The position numbers and the translations under genes are program-made. This document shows positions 1 to 9,679 of a stretch of DNA of 64,000 nt, in pieces (within the stretch, counting starts at the first letter, position 1; the number at the start of each line of letters is the position of its first letter). Below the pieces are notes generated by a model that was given only the letters and a program-made list of their open reading frames with translations, searched no databases and was not told the origin of the DNA. The stretch spans positions 43,466-107,465 of the forward strand of contig NZ_MECL01000028.1 of assembly GCF_014596445.1 (NCBI RefSeq), read 5' to 3'. Origin of the DNA: Streptomyces sp. CBMA29 (GTDB lineage Bacteria; Actinomycetota; Actinomycetes; Streptomycetales; Streptomycetaceae).

Positions 1-1
1 C

Positions 2-571
2 GAACTGCTGACCGAACTGGCCGAGGCCGCGGACGCCGAGGGCGCCCGGCTGGTACGGCCCGCCGCGGAGGAGACCGCCCGCCTGCTGGAGTTCACCACG
101 GAGGCCGAGCGGCGCGGCATGAGCGATTCGGACCGCCGGACCGAGAGCCGCAGCTGGATCCGTGAGGGGAGCGCGGACGGCCTCCCGGGCCGGGCGCTCG
201 GCCCGCGGGACAGCGCGGGCCGGCTGCCGCTGCGGGACTTCTCCGCGCTGCGCCCGGAGAACTACCAGCCCGCCGCGGCCTTCGAGCGGCGCCCGGTGAT
301 CGCGGTCCTGTCCACCGGCCACGACCACCCCGCGGACTGGCTGCGCGCCGGTCAGGCGCTGGAGCACGTCCTGCTCGTCGCGACCGCCCATGCCGTCCGC
401 GCGTCACTGCTCCATCAGGCGCTGGAATGGGACGACCTGCGGTGGCTGCTGCGCGACCCGCGCGGCGGCATGGAACACGTACAGATGCTGATCCGCCTCG
501 GCTACGGCCCGCAGGGCCCGGCCACACCCCGCCGCCCCGCCGCCGACGTCACCGACGGCGGAACGCCGTAG
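2..571 (+). CDS. Acg-family FMN-binding nitroreductase-like protein, C-terminal part
   Basis: The reading frame is open from base 2, so the gene begins before the window; an internal ATG at 119 is not the true start. The visible 189 residues contain the block WIREG-SADGLPGRALGP and the tail DDLRWLLRDPRGG...HVQMLIRLGYG, which resemble the C-terminal half of Acg/Rv2032-type nitroreductase-fold proteins. Family knowledge: these have lost normal nitroreductase activity and are thought to sequester FMN; in mycobacteria they belong to the DosR dormancy regulon. The next gene, on the opposite strand, encodes a DevS-like kinase, which fits a hypoxia or redox stress setting. The FMN-binding N-terminus cannot be seen, so activity cannot be judged. 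Confidence 0.75.
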   Translation, partial: ELLTELAEAADAEGARLVRPAAEETARLLEFTTEAERRGMSDSDRRTESRSWIREGSADGLPGRALGPRDSAGRLPLRDFSALRPENYQPAAAFERRPVIAVLSTGHDHPADWLRAGQALEHVLLVATAHAVRASLLHQALEWDDLRWLLRDPRGGMEHVQMLIRLGYGPQGPATPRRPAADVTDGGTP

Positions 572-595
572 GCCCCGGCCGCGCGCGGTGCCCGG

Positions 596-2706
<2,111 letters not shown>

Positions 2707-3123
2707 ATGTCCGTGAAAGCAGTCGGCTGGGCCAGGTCGTTCCCTGTCTCGTACGGCGTCAGGGCCGGGCGCGAGTGGGCGCGCGAGCACCTGGACGTGC
2801 TCGGCTGGAGCACGCAGGCGCCCGACACGGCGGACTCCGTCGTCCTGACCGTCTCCGAACTCGTCACCAACGCGCATGTGCACGCGCACAGCGAGGCCCA
2901 GGTCGTCATGGTCTGGGACGGCTGCTGCCTGCACCTGAGCGTCAGCGACTCCTCCGGCATGCTGCCCGCCGAGAAGGCGCCCGACGAGGAGCGCACCCAC
3001 GGCCGGGGCATGGCCATCGTGGACGCGCTCGCCGACGAGTGGGAGGCCCACCCGCGCCCCGACGGGAAGACCGTCACCGCCTGCTTCCACGCGCCCGGCG
3101 GCACCTGCACGCACTCCTGGTGA
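2707..3123 (+). CDS. RsbW-like ATP-binding protein (HATPase_c_2)
   Basis: A 138-residue single-domain protein of the GHKL ATPase fold. Visible boxes are SELVTNAHVHA (N box, Mg-ATP Asn), LSVSDSSG (G1-like) and HGRGMAIVDALADEW (G2). This is the common Streptomyces anti-sigma-factor kinase/ATP-binding regulator family, usually monocistronic and mostly uncharacterised. Family members bind or phosphorylate anti-anti-sigma factors, but no STAS partner or sigma factor lies next to it, so the partner is unknown. The start ATG follows TGCGAG at a rather poor ribosome-site distance. The gene is followed at once by an unusual set of 10-bp direct repeats. Confidence 0.85.
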   Translation: MSVKAVGWARSFPVSYGVRAGREWAREHLDVLGWSTQAPDTADSVVLTVSELVTNAHVHAHSEAQVVMVWDGCCLHLSVSDSSGMLPAEKAPDEERTHGRGMAIVDALADEWEAHPRPDGKTVTACFHAPGGTCTHSW

Positions 3124-3140
3124 AGCACCCCGCCGCGTGT

Positions 3141-3190
3141 GAACTCCAGTCAACTCCTGGGAACTCCTGCGAACTCCCGTGAACGCCGCC
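3141..3190 (+). repeat. Five head-to-tail 10-bp repeats, GAACTCCNGN
   Basis: The blocks GAACTCCAGT, CAACTCCTGG, GAACTCCTGC, GAACTCCCGT and GAACGCCGCC follow one another with exactly 10-bp spacing, i.e. one helical turn. They start 17 bp after the HATPase stop codon and about 250 bp before the wall-protein start. Confidence 0.8.
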
Positions 3191-3246
3191 CCATTTCGGT
3201 ATCAGTGCGGCGACATATTCGCAGGGCGATAATCCGACCGCAAAGC

Positions 3247-3267
3247 CGCGAAAACGGCGTTTTCGCG
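3247..3267. promoter_or_regulatory. Perfect 9-bp inverted repeat with 3-bp spacer
   Basis: CGCGAAAAC-GGC-GTTTTCGCG is a perfect palindrome in an unusually AT-rich patch about 170 bp upstream of the LAETG protein. It could be an operator or a short hairpin. No U-tract follows, so I favour a protein-binding site. Confidence 0.5.
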
Positions 3268-3438
3268 CTGTACAGACCGTCCCCCGCAGGGGCATACTCG
3301 GTCACCGGCCAACAGGCCGATCATCGTCGGCGGCGAGACTCCATCGCAGGCCATCGGGCACGAGTCTCGCGTACGGCGTAGGGTCCGACCCGCTCCGCCT
3401 GCCTCCGCTGCCCGTTCACAGTGCAGGGAGCAGATTCA

Positions 3439-4428
3439 GTGCAGCGTTCCATCACCAGACGAGCCATAGGCGTGGTCGGCCTCGGCTCGCTCACCGCCGC
3501 CGTCACGCTGGCGGGCGTCGGTACGGCGCAGGCGTCCGGCAACGACAAGAACAACTGCGGCCGTTCGCACATCGAGCACTCCGAGGACGGTGGCCGCACC
3601 TGGTCCACCAACGGCCGGATCGACAACACGATCCCGACGAAGATCACCGTCCGCCTTACGGACAAGGTCACCAAGGGCTGCACCTACAACGTGTCGCTCG
3701 CGTCCTACAGTGCCGAAGGCCCCACCTGGGACACCTCCGGCACGCAGGCGTTCCTCGGCTGGGACACCACCACGCTCGACCACAAGAACACCAAGGCCAC
3801 CCTGGACGTCAGCGCCTACGCGCCGTCCTGCTTCGGCCAGATCGACCTGTACGGCAACGGCACCAAGTACGACGGCGGCGAGGGCAAGGGCCACGGCAAG
3901 CTGCCGCGCTACCCGTACTCCGCGACCCCCGAGAACCTGATCACGGCGTGGAACGGCAGCGCGCCGTGCTCCACCCCGTCGCCGTCGCCCAGCGACTCGG
4001 TCACCGACTCTCCGTCGCCGTCCCCGAGCGAGACGACGGACAGCCCCGAGCCCAGCGACTCGACCACCACCTCGCCGGAGCCCTCGGACAGCGAGACGAC
4101 CAGCCCGTCCCCGTCGGACTCGGTCACCGACACCCCGTCGGACTCGCCGTCGGACACCCCGTCCGACACTCCGTCGACGACGCCGAGCTCCAGCGCCCCG
4201 GTCGTCGACGACACCACGTCACCGACCGCGTCGCCCACGAACTCCGCGGGCCCGGTCGGCTCGCCCGTCGTGGAGCCGGCCTCCGACACTTCCAGCGGTG
4301 ACCTGGCCGAGACCGGCGGCAACGGCTCGCAGACCGTGGCCTTCGCGGGCGGCGGCGCCGCCCTGCTGGTGCTCGGCGCGGGCGCGGTCTACTTCACCCG
4401 CCGCCGCAACAGCAGCGCCCACCGCTGA
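3439..4428 (+). CDS. Cell-wall-anchored protein with LAETG sortase motif
   Basis: A 329-residue exported protein. The GTG at 3439 is chosen because GGGAG lies 8 bp ahead of it; the in-frame GTG at 3421 has no ribosome site. An N-terminal signal peptide (RRAIGVVGLGSLTAAVTLAG...AQA) leads to a globular domain of about 150 residues, then a long Ser/Pro/Thr/Asp/Glu linker (roughly 175-285) that probably spans the peptidoglycan. The C-terminus carries LAETGG, a hydrophobic segment and the positive tail RRRNSSAHR. The LAXTG form is typical of actinobacterial class E sortase substrates, so surface anchoring is expected. The globular domain contains paired Cys but matches nothing I recognise. Confidence 0.85.
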   Translation: MQRSITRRAIGVVGLGSLTAAVTLAGVGTAQASGNDKNNCGRSHIEHSEDGGRTWSTNGRIDNTIPTKITVRLTDKVTKGCTYNVSLASYSAEGPTWDTSGTQAFLGWDTTTLDHKNTKATLDVSAYAPSCFGQIDLYGNGTKYDGGEGKGHGKLPRYPYSATPENLITAWNGSAPCSTPSPSPSDSVTDSPSPSPSETTDSPEPSDSTTTSPEPSDSETTSPSPSDSVTDTPSDSPSDTPSDTPSTTPSSSAPVVDDTTSPTASPTNSAGPVGSPVVEPASDTSSGDLAETGGNGSQTVAFAGGGAALLVLGAGAVYFTRRRNSSAHR

Positions 4429-4526
4429 CGGATCCGGCGTACGCGGGCCGGGAGCACGCCGTGACGGCGCGCTCCCGCCCGACGTACGCCGGTCCGCGCG
4501 GTACGCCGACTCGGCGCGTCCGCCGC

Positions 4527-4877
4527 TCAGTTGAGGCGGGCGCGCCAGTCGGCCGGGACCCGGCCGGCCGGGCCAGGCACCGGCTGGTCGGCCGGACGGC
4601 TCTGCGGCGGGGCCAGCGCCACGTCGGTCTCGACGTACGCGTCGGTCGTGAAGTCCCAGAACCAGTCCTCGCCCGGCTCGAACGTCCGCATGATCGGGTG
4701 GCCGGTGGCCGCCGAGTGCGCGCTCGCGTGCTGCGCGGGCGACGAGTCGCAGCAGCCGACGTGCCCGCACTGGGCGCAGCGGCGCAGATGGAACCACCAG
4801 CCGCCCGCCGCGTCGCAGTCGGCGCAACCGGCCCCGCTGGGCTGGGCGGTGGGGTCGATACCTGGGGTGGTCGTCAT
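4527..4877 (-). CDS. UBP-type zinc finger protein
   Basis: A 116-residue protein whose residues 15-75 carry the Cys/His ligands of a UBP (ubiquitin-hydrolase-like) zinc finger: CADCDAAGGWWFHLRRCAQC, GHVGCCDSSPAQHASAH and HPIMRTFEPGEDWFWDF. In eukaryotes this fold binds free ubiquitin C-termini; in bacteria its role is unknown. It is the last gene of a three-gene operon: its ATG overlaps the kinase stop (ATGA, 4 bp) and GGGAG sits 6 bp upstream inside the kinase gene. Such stand-alone bacterial fingers recur beside this kinase and the receiver/reductase fusion, which suggests a component of the same signalling complex. The short tail after the finger is proline-rich and unstructured. Confidence 0.85.
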   Translation of the reverse strand: MTTTPGIDPTAQPSGAGCADCDAAGGWWFHLRRCAQCGHVGCCDSSPAQHASAHSAATGHPIMRTFEPGEDWFWDFTTDAYVETDVALAPPQSRPADQPVPGPAGRVPADWRARLN

Positions 4878-6394
4878 GACGGCTCCCGCTGATTGTCGGA
4901 CGGACTGTCGGGGCTGGCCTGCCGCGCCGCCTCCGGCCGGGCGTCGGACGCCGCATCAGGTGCGGCCTCCGGCTGCTCCGCCGTGAGCGGCAGGCGGACC
5001 AGGAAACGGGTGTCGCCGGGCACCGACTCCGCCTGGAGGTCGCCGTGGTGCTTGTTCACCACGATGCGCCAGGAGATGTCGAGTCCAAGCCCCGTACCCT
5101 CGCCCACCGGCTTGGTGGTGAAGAACGGCTCGAAGATCCTTTCCCGGATCTCCGGCGCGATACCGGCTCCGGTGTCACGGAATTCGACCAGAAGCTGCTC
5201 GCGGTCCAGCGCCGTACGCACCGTCAGCGTGCCCGTCCCCTCCATCGCGGCCACCGCGTTGTCGATGAGATTGGTCCACACCTGGTTGAGTTCACCCGGA
5301 TAGCCGGGGATCTTCGGCAGCGTACGGTCGAAGTCCTTGACCACCTTGATGCCGGGACCGAATTTGCCGGTCAGCATGTGCAGCGTGCTCTCCAGCAACT
5401 CGTGCACGTCCACCACCTGGTACGGCGCCCGGTCGAGCTGCGAATACTGCCGCGCCGCGTTGACCAGGGTCGAGATCCGGGCCGTGGAGTCCTGGATCTC
5501 GTTCATCAGCAGTTCGGTCTCGACCGTGTAGTTGAGCCACCGCATCGCGCTGTCGAGGGTGTCGGGCGTCACCGTGGCGGCGACCCGCTCCAGCCAGTCC
5601 GTGTCGAGCCCGGCCTGCACGAAATTCGGCGCGAGGTCCCACCCGGCCGTCACACCGTGGTCGTCGAGCCAGTCGGAGATGGCGTCCTCGCGGTCCGAGG
5701 TCTCCATCGGGGTGAGCTGCACGGCCTTCGCGGACTGCTCGACCGCCCGCTCCTGGAGCTCGATCAGCGTCGCGAGCGTGGCCCGGTCGAGCGGCCCCCC
5801 GGCGATCATGCCGAGTTTGTGCCGCATCCCGGCCACCCGCTCGCGCAGTGTGGCCGTGGCCCGCAGCGCCGCCGCGGCCGGATTGTTCAACTCGTGGGTG
5901 AGACCGGCCGACAGCGACCCCAGGGCCAGCAGCCGCTCACGCTGGCCGATGGCCTGCTTGGTGCTGCGGTTGCCGAAGAACAGCCCCTCCAGCATGTGCA
6001 CGGCCATCGGGAACCACTCGCGCATCAGCTCGGCGAAGTGGTCCGACGACAGTACGTAGAAACGCGACGGCTCGGTGACCCGCAGCGAGCTGTTGTAGAC
6101 CTGCGGCACCCGGTCGCCCAGATACGACTGGAAGGCGCCCGCGTACACCCCGCGGTCCGAGGTGCGCGAGACCTCCACGTCGTCGGCCCCCACCCGGCGC
6201 GACATCACCACCGTGCCTTCGAGCAGCACGTAGAAGCAGGTGGCGGGCTCGCCCTCCAGATAGACGGCGCCCGGCTCCTCCATCTGCACCCGGCCCTTGC
6301 GGCACAGCCAGTCCAACTGGTCGTCGGTCAGCTTCTCGAACAAGAAGAGCGAGCGCAGCTCGGCCACGTCGCACGGCAGGTACTGGACGCTCAT
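4874..6394 (-). CDS. Sensor histidine kinase with cyclic-nucleotide-binding domain
   Basis: A 506-residue soluble protein. Residues about 10-135 form a cNMP-binding (CRP-like) beta-barrel. A central helical region contains GSLSAGLTHELNNPAAAA with the phospho-acceptor His167, and the C-terminal HATPase has NQVWTNLIDNAVAA (N box), FRDTGAGI (G1) and GTGLGLDIS (G2). A Pro/Ala/Asp-rich tail of about 40 residues ends the protein. Start and stop overlap the neighbours by 4 bp each (ATGA), with GGAG 7 bp before the ATG, so all three genes are translationally coupled. It presumably phosphorylates the receiver domain of the upstream fusion protein. The ligand of the cNMP domain is not predictable from sequence. 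Confidence 0.9.
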   Translation of the reverse strand: MSVQYLPCDVAELRSLFLFEKLTDDQLDWLCRKGRVQMEEPGAVYLEGEPATCFYVLLEGTVVMSRRVGADDVEVSRTSDRGVYAGAFQSYLGDRVPQVYNSSLRVTEPSRFYVLSSDHFAELMREWFPMAVHMLEGLFFGNRSTKQAIGQRERLLALGSLSAGLTHELNNPAAAALRATATLRERVAGMRHKLGMIAGGPLDRATLATLIELQERAVEQSAKAVQLTPMETSDREDAISDWLDDHGVTAGWDLAPNFVQAGLDTDWLERVAATVTPDTLDSAMRWLNYTVETELLMNEIQDSTARISTLVNAARQYSQLDRAPYQVVDVHELLESTLHMLTGKFGPGIKVVKDFDRTLPKIPGYPGELNQVWTNLIDNAVAAMEGTGTLTVRTALDREQLLVEFRDTGAGIAPEIRERIFEPFFTTKPVGEGTGLGLDISWRIVVNKHHGDLQAESVPGDTRFLVRLPLTAEQPEAAPDAASDARPEAARQASPDSPSDNQREPS

Positions 6395-8085
6395 AGCCGC
6401 TCCAGGTATCGGTGGACGAGCATGACGGCCATGGCGCCCTCGCCGACCGCGGACGCCACCCGCTTGGCGGACTCGGCGCGCGCGTCACCGGCCACGAACA
6501 CCCCCGGCACGCTGGTCTCCAGGTGGTACGGGGGCCGCTCAAGCGGCCAGTCCACCGGGCGTTCGCCCGGCGGCGCCAGATCGGGACCCGCCACGACGAA
6601 CCCGCGTTCGTCGCGCAGCACCACCCCGTCCAGCCAGTCCGTCAGCGGGGCGGCGCCGATGAACACGAACAGCCAGCCCGCGTCGACCGTCTCGGTCTCG
6701 CCGGTCGTGGTGTCGCGCAGCGTGATCCGCTCCAGATGGTCCTCGCCCTCGGCGGACACGACCTCCGAGCGCGTACGCACCCTGATCGCCGGGGTCGCCC
6801 CGATCTGCTGCACCAGATAGTGCGACATCGACGAGGTCAGGGAGTCGCCGCGGACCAGGATCGTCACGGACTTGGCGCCCCTGGCCAGATACACCGCGGC
6901 CTGCCCGGCGGAATTCGCCCCGCCCACGATGTACACGTCCTGCTCCTGGCAGCGGGCCGCCTCGGTCAGCGCGGAACCGTAGAAGACCCCGCGGCCCGTC
7001 AGCTCCGACACGCCGGGCGCGTCGAGCTGCCGGTAGGACACGCCGGTCGCCAGGATCACCGTGTGCGCCGAGACCGCGGAGCCGTCGGCGAACGTCACGG
7101 TCCGCGCCGAGCCGCTGACCTCGAGTCCCGTGACCTCGCACGCGGTCAGGATCTCGGCGCCGAAGCGGGTGGCCTGCCGGTGCGCGCGGTCGGTGAGCTG
7201 CCCGCCGGAGACCCCGTCGGGGAAGCCCAGGTAATTCTCGATCCGGGAACTCTGCCCCGCCTGTCCGCCGGTCGCGGTGCGCTCCACCAGCACGGTCCGC
7301 AGCCCCTCGGACGCGCCGTAGACCGCGGAGCCGAGACCGGCGGGGCCGCCGCCGATGACCACCAGGTCGTAGAAGCGCGCCGAGGGCGTCGTCGCCAGAC
7401 CGACGCTGCTGGCCAGATCCTGGTCGGTCGGCTCCACCAGCGGCTTGCCGTCCGGGGTGATCACCACCGGCAGCCGTACCCCGTCCTCGTCCGCGGCGGC
7501 CAGCAGCTTCCGGCCCTCCGGCTCGTCCGAGGCGTACCAGTGATACGGCACCTGATTGCGCGCCAGGAATTCGCGGACCCCCGACGAACGCGCCGACCAG
7601 CGGTGGCCGATGACCTTCGTCTCCCGCACCGGCCGGTGGTCCGAGGCGCGCCAGGCGTCGAGCAGCGCGTCCACCACCGGATACAGCTTCTCCTCCGGCG
7701 GGTCCCAGGGCTTGAGCAGATAGTGGTCGAGGTCCACCACATTGATGGCGTCGATGGCCGCGCCCGTGTCGGCGTACGCCGTCAGCAGCACCCGGCGGGC
7801 TCCCGGATACACATCCATCGCCCGTTCGAGGAATTCGATGCCGTTCATCGCGGGCATCCGGTAATCCGCCAGGATCACCGCGACCGCGTCGCCGCGCAGC
7901 CGCATCTCGCGCAGCGCCTCCAGCGCCGACTCCCCGGACTCCGCCCGGACGATCCGGTGCTCCTCGCCGTAGCGCCGCCGCAGGTCGCGTGCGACCGCAC
8001 GCGACACCGAGGGATCGTCGTCGACGGTCACGATCACGGTCCGTGTCGCGCCGCTGGGCTCTGTCCCCAGCATCCATGCCCCCAT
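6391..8085 (-). CDS. Receiver / glutaredoxin-like / thioredoxin-reductase-like fusion
   Basis: A 564-residue three-part protein. Residues about 15-135 are an intact CheY-like receiver (acidic VDDD, phospho-acceptor in ILADYRMP, Thr in LLTAY, Lys in LLKPW). Residues about 148-225 look like a glutaredoxin fold ending in LPVVITPDG, but the usual CPxC site reads HRWSARSS. Residues about 243-564 are a thioredoxin-reductase-type FAD/NAD(P) module with VIGGGPAGLGSAV, YIVGGANSAGQAA and GVFVAGDARAE. The reductase CxxC is replaced by G370-S-A-L373; one lone Cys379 lies nearby. FAD and NAD(P)H binding therefore look intact, but disulfide reduction does not. It is the first gene of the operon. An alternative start, ATG 8073, has a better GGGGG ribosome site. 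Confidence 0.9.
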   Translation of the reverse strand: MGAWMLGTEPSGATRTVIVTVDDDPSVSRAVARDLRRRYGEEHRIVRAESGESALEALREMRLRGDAVAVILADYRMPAMNGIEFLERAMDVYPGARRVLLTAYADTGAAIDAINVVDLDHYLLKPWDPPEEKLYPVVDALLDAWRASDHRPVRETKVIGHRWSARSSGVREFLARNQVPYHWYASDEPEGRKLLAAADEDGVRLPVVITPDGKPLVEPTDQDLASSVGLATTPSARFYDLVVIGGGPAGLGSAVYGASEGLRTVLVERTATGGQAGQSSRIENYLGFPDGVSGGQLTDRAHRQATRFGAEILTACEVTGLEVSGSARTVTFADGSAVSAHTVILATGVSYRQLDAPGVSELTGRGVFYGSALTEAARCQEQDVYIVGGANSAGQAAVYLARGAKSVTILVRGDSLTSSMSHYLVQQIGATPAIRVRTRSEVVSAEGEDHLERITLRDTTTGETETVDAGWLFVFIGAAPLTDWLDGVVLRDERGFVVAGPDLAPPGERPVDWPLERPPYHLETSVPGVFVAGDARAESAKRVASAVGEGAMAVMLVHRYLERL

Positions 8086-8412
8086 TCGTGCGGATCACCG
8101 GTGCCGGGCCACGGCATGGCGCCGAGGCCCGCCACTCCCATCCTAGGTACGCGGCCTGCCACCCGCAGTTCCACCGTGTTCGCCCTCGGAGGACGCGCCC
8201 GGCGGTCCTCCGCCGAACCCCGGCCACCGCGCCGTACGCGCTCACTGTCAGGCGGCAGGCGCCACGGAGCGTGACGGCGCGACCGGCTCGACAGGAGGTC
8301 CGGGCCCATCGACGGCACACTGAGGGACGGACCAGGACGATCCGCCCCGCCGGCCCGGCGGCCCGCGGGAACACGTCCGGCCCCCCGTCGAACCCGTCAG
8401 GTGGTGATTGCC
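8086..8412. other. Divergent intergenic region, no gene seen
   Basis: This 327-bp gap lies between the receiver/reductase fusion (minus) and the VOC protein (plus) and must hold both promoters. TCCTAGGTA near 8152-8160 is its only notably AT-leaning patch. I see no palindrome or small gene that I can support. Confidence 0.5.
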
Positions 8413-9225
8413 GTGTCCACGCGACAGAGCCCGCGCCCCGGGACGGGCGCGACATCCAGCGACGCCGTCTTCGGCGCGCCGTGCTGGGTCAGCCTGACCT
8501 CGCGCGACCTGGCCGCGACCCACCGCTTCTACGCGGCGGTCCTGGGCTGGACCTACCGCGGGACGAAGCTGGGCGGCCGGTTCAGCGTCGCGCTGGACGA
8601 CGGCAGGCCGGTGGCGGGCATCGCCGAACTGGCCTCCGCCTGGCAGGTGCCCGTCGCCTGGACGCCGTACTTCGCGGTCGAGGACGCCGACGAGACCGCG
8701 GCCAGGATCAGGGAGCGCAGCGGCACCGTCGCCGTCGGCCCGATCGCCTTCGAATCCGGCCGAGCAGCCCTGGCCGCCGACCGCAACGGCGCCGTCTTCG
8801 GCATCTGGGAGGGCCTGCTCTCCGAATCCTGGCCGCGCTGGCGCGACGAGCAGCCGGTGTGGCTGCGGCTGCGCACCCCCGACCCGTTCGAGGCGGCCAT
8901 CTTCTACGGCGAGGTGCTGCTGTGGGCAAGCGACCGGCCGGGCGCCTGCGAGGTGGCGTACGAGGGCGACGAGGTGGTGCTGCGCAGTGCGGGGCGGGTC
9001 GTGGCCCGGCTCGGCCGCGGCGCCGTCCAGGCCGCGCCCGACCCCGTCGAGCGCCCGCACTGGGAGGTCTTCTTCACCCTGCGCGACCTGCCCGCCGCGC
9101 TGCGGGCGGTCCGCGCCAACGGGGGCGGTGTCGTGGCGCACCACGCGGGTCCCGCGGGGGAGTCGGCGGTCGTCCGTGACCCGGACGGCGGACTGTTCAC
9201 GCTGACCGCGCCGGAGGGCACGTAG
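8413..9225 (+). CDS. VOC-superfamily protein with two glyoxalase-fold domains
   Basis: A 270-residue cytoplasmic protein with tandem vicinal-oxygen-chelate halves. The first begins APCWVSLTSRDLAATHRFYAAVLGW and the second VWLRLRTPDPFEAAIFYGEVL; the end DPDGGLFTL is the typical last VOC strand. The GTG at 8413 is preferred over GTGs at 8401 and 8404 because those bases (AGGTGG) form its ribosome site. The family includes glyoxalases, dioxygenases and resistance proteins. The first half keeps no obvious His metal ligand at the usual first position, so catalytic activity is uncertain. It stands alone between unrelated genes, which gives no hint of substrate. Confidence 0.85.
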   Translation: MSTRQSPRPGTGATSSDAVFGAPCWVSLTSRDLAATHRFYAAVLGWTYRGTKLGGRFSVALDDGRPVAGIAELASAWQVPVAWTPYFAVEDADETAARIRERSGTVAVGPIAFESGRAALAADRNGAVFGIWEGLLSESWPRWRDEQPVWLRLRTPDPFEAAIFYGEVLLWASDRPGACEVAYEGDEVVLRSAGRVVARLGRGAVQAAPDPVERPHWEVFFTLRDLPAALRAVRANGGGVVAHHAGPAGESAVVRDPDGGLFTLTAPEGT

Positions 9226-9327
9226 CCCGTTCGGGGCGTCCCGTCAGCCGAGTGCGCGCGACGAGGTGCGGGCCGGGCGGTACCGGGTCACGGTGAAGAC
9301 TCACCCACCAACACGCAGGAGAGTGAC

Positions 9328-9582
9328 ATGCTTCGTCGTATCGCCATCACCGTCGCCGCCGTTTCCGCCGCCGGGCTCCTGTCGGCCGTTCCGGCCGCTG
9401 CTGCCGTCTCGCACGACGGCGGTCACTCCGGGATGGGCGGCTTCCACACCGCGGGCGGCTTCGCCGGTTTCGAGAAGACCAACCTCGGTGGCCCGTACGG
9501 GATCACCACCGTCAAGGGTGAGATCGGTGGCTTCGAGGCCAGTGGCGGCTACGCCTTCGAGAGCCACCACGGCTCCCGCTGA
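9328..9582 (+). CDS. Small secreted Gly/His-rich protein
   Basis: An 84-residue protein with a clear signal peptide (MLRRIAITVAAVSAAGLLSAVPAAAA, cleavage after AAA) and a mature part of about 57 residues rich in Gly, His and Phe (GGFHTAGGFAGFEKTN, GGYAFESHH). AGGAG lies 7 bp before the ATG and a perfect 19-bp terminator follows the stop, so it is a well-defined monocistronic gene. It has no Cys and is not a chaplin or rodlin that I recognise. Small secreted glycine-rich proteins of this type are common and mostly unstudied in streptomycetes. Confidence 0.75.
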   Translation: MLRRIAITVAAVSAAGLLSAVPAAAAVSHDGGHSGMGGFHTAGGFAGFEKTNLGGPYGITTVKGEIGGFEASGGYAFESHHGSR

Positions 9583-9622
9583 CCTCGCGGCCGTCCGCTG
9601 ACGGCCCTGAGGCAGCGCATGC

Positions 9623-9670
9623 GGCGGCCCCGCGCCCACGGTTCCTCCCTTCCGTGGGCGCGGGGCCGCC
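9623..9670. terminator. Bidirectional terminator with perfect 19-bp stem
   Basis: GGCGGCCCCGCGCCCACGG (9623-9641) pairs perfectly with CCGTGGGCGCGGGGCCGCC (9652-9670) across a 10-nt pyrimidine loop. It sits exactly between the converging small secreted protein and the lysozyme gene and can serve both. Confidence 0.9.
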
Positions 9671-9679
9671 GTCGTGCGC

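Noticed and set aside
3988..4290. CRISPR-like repetition in the TCGCCGTCGGACACC-rich stretch
   Set aside because: These are codon-level Ser/Pro/Asp/Thr repeats of the wall-spanning linker in a coding gene, without uniform repeats and spacers.
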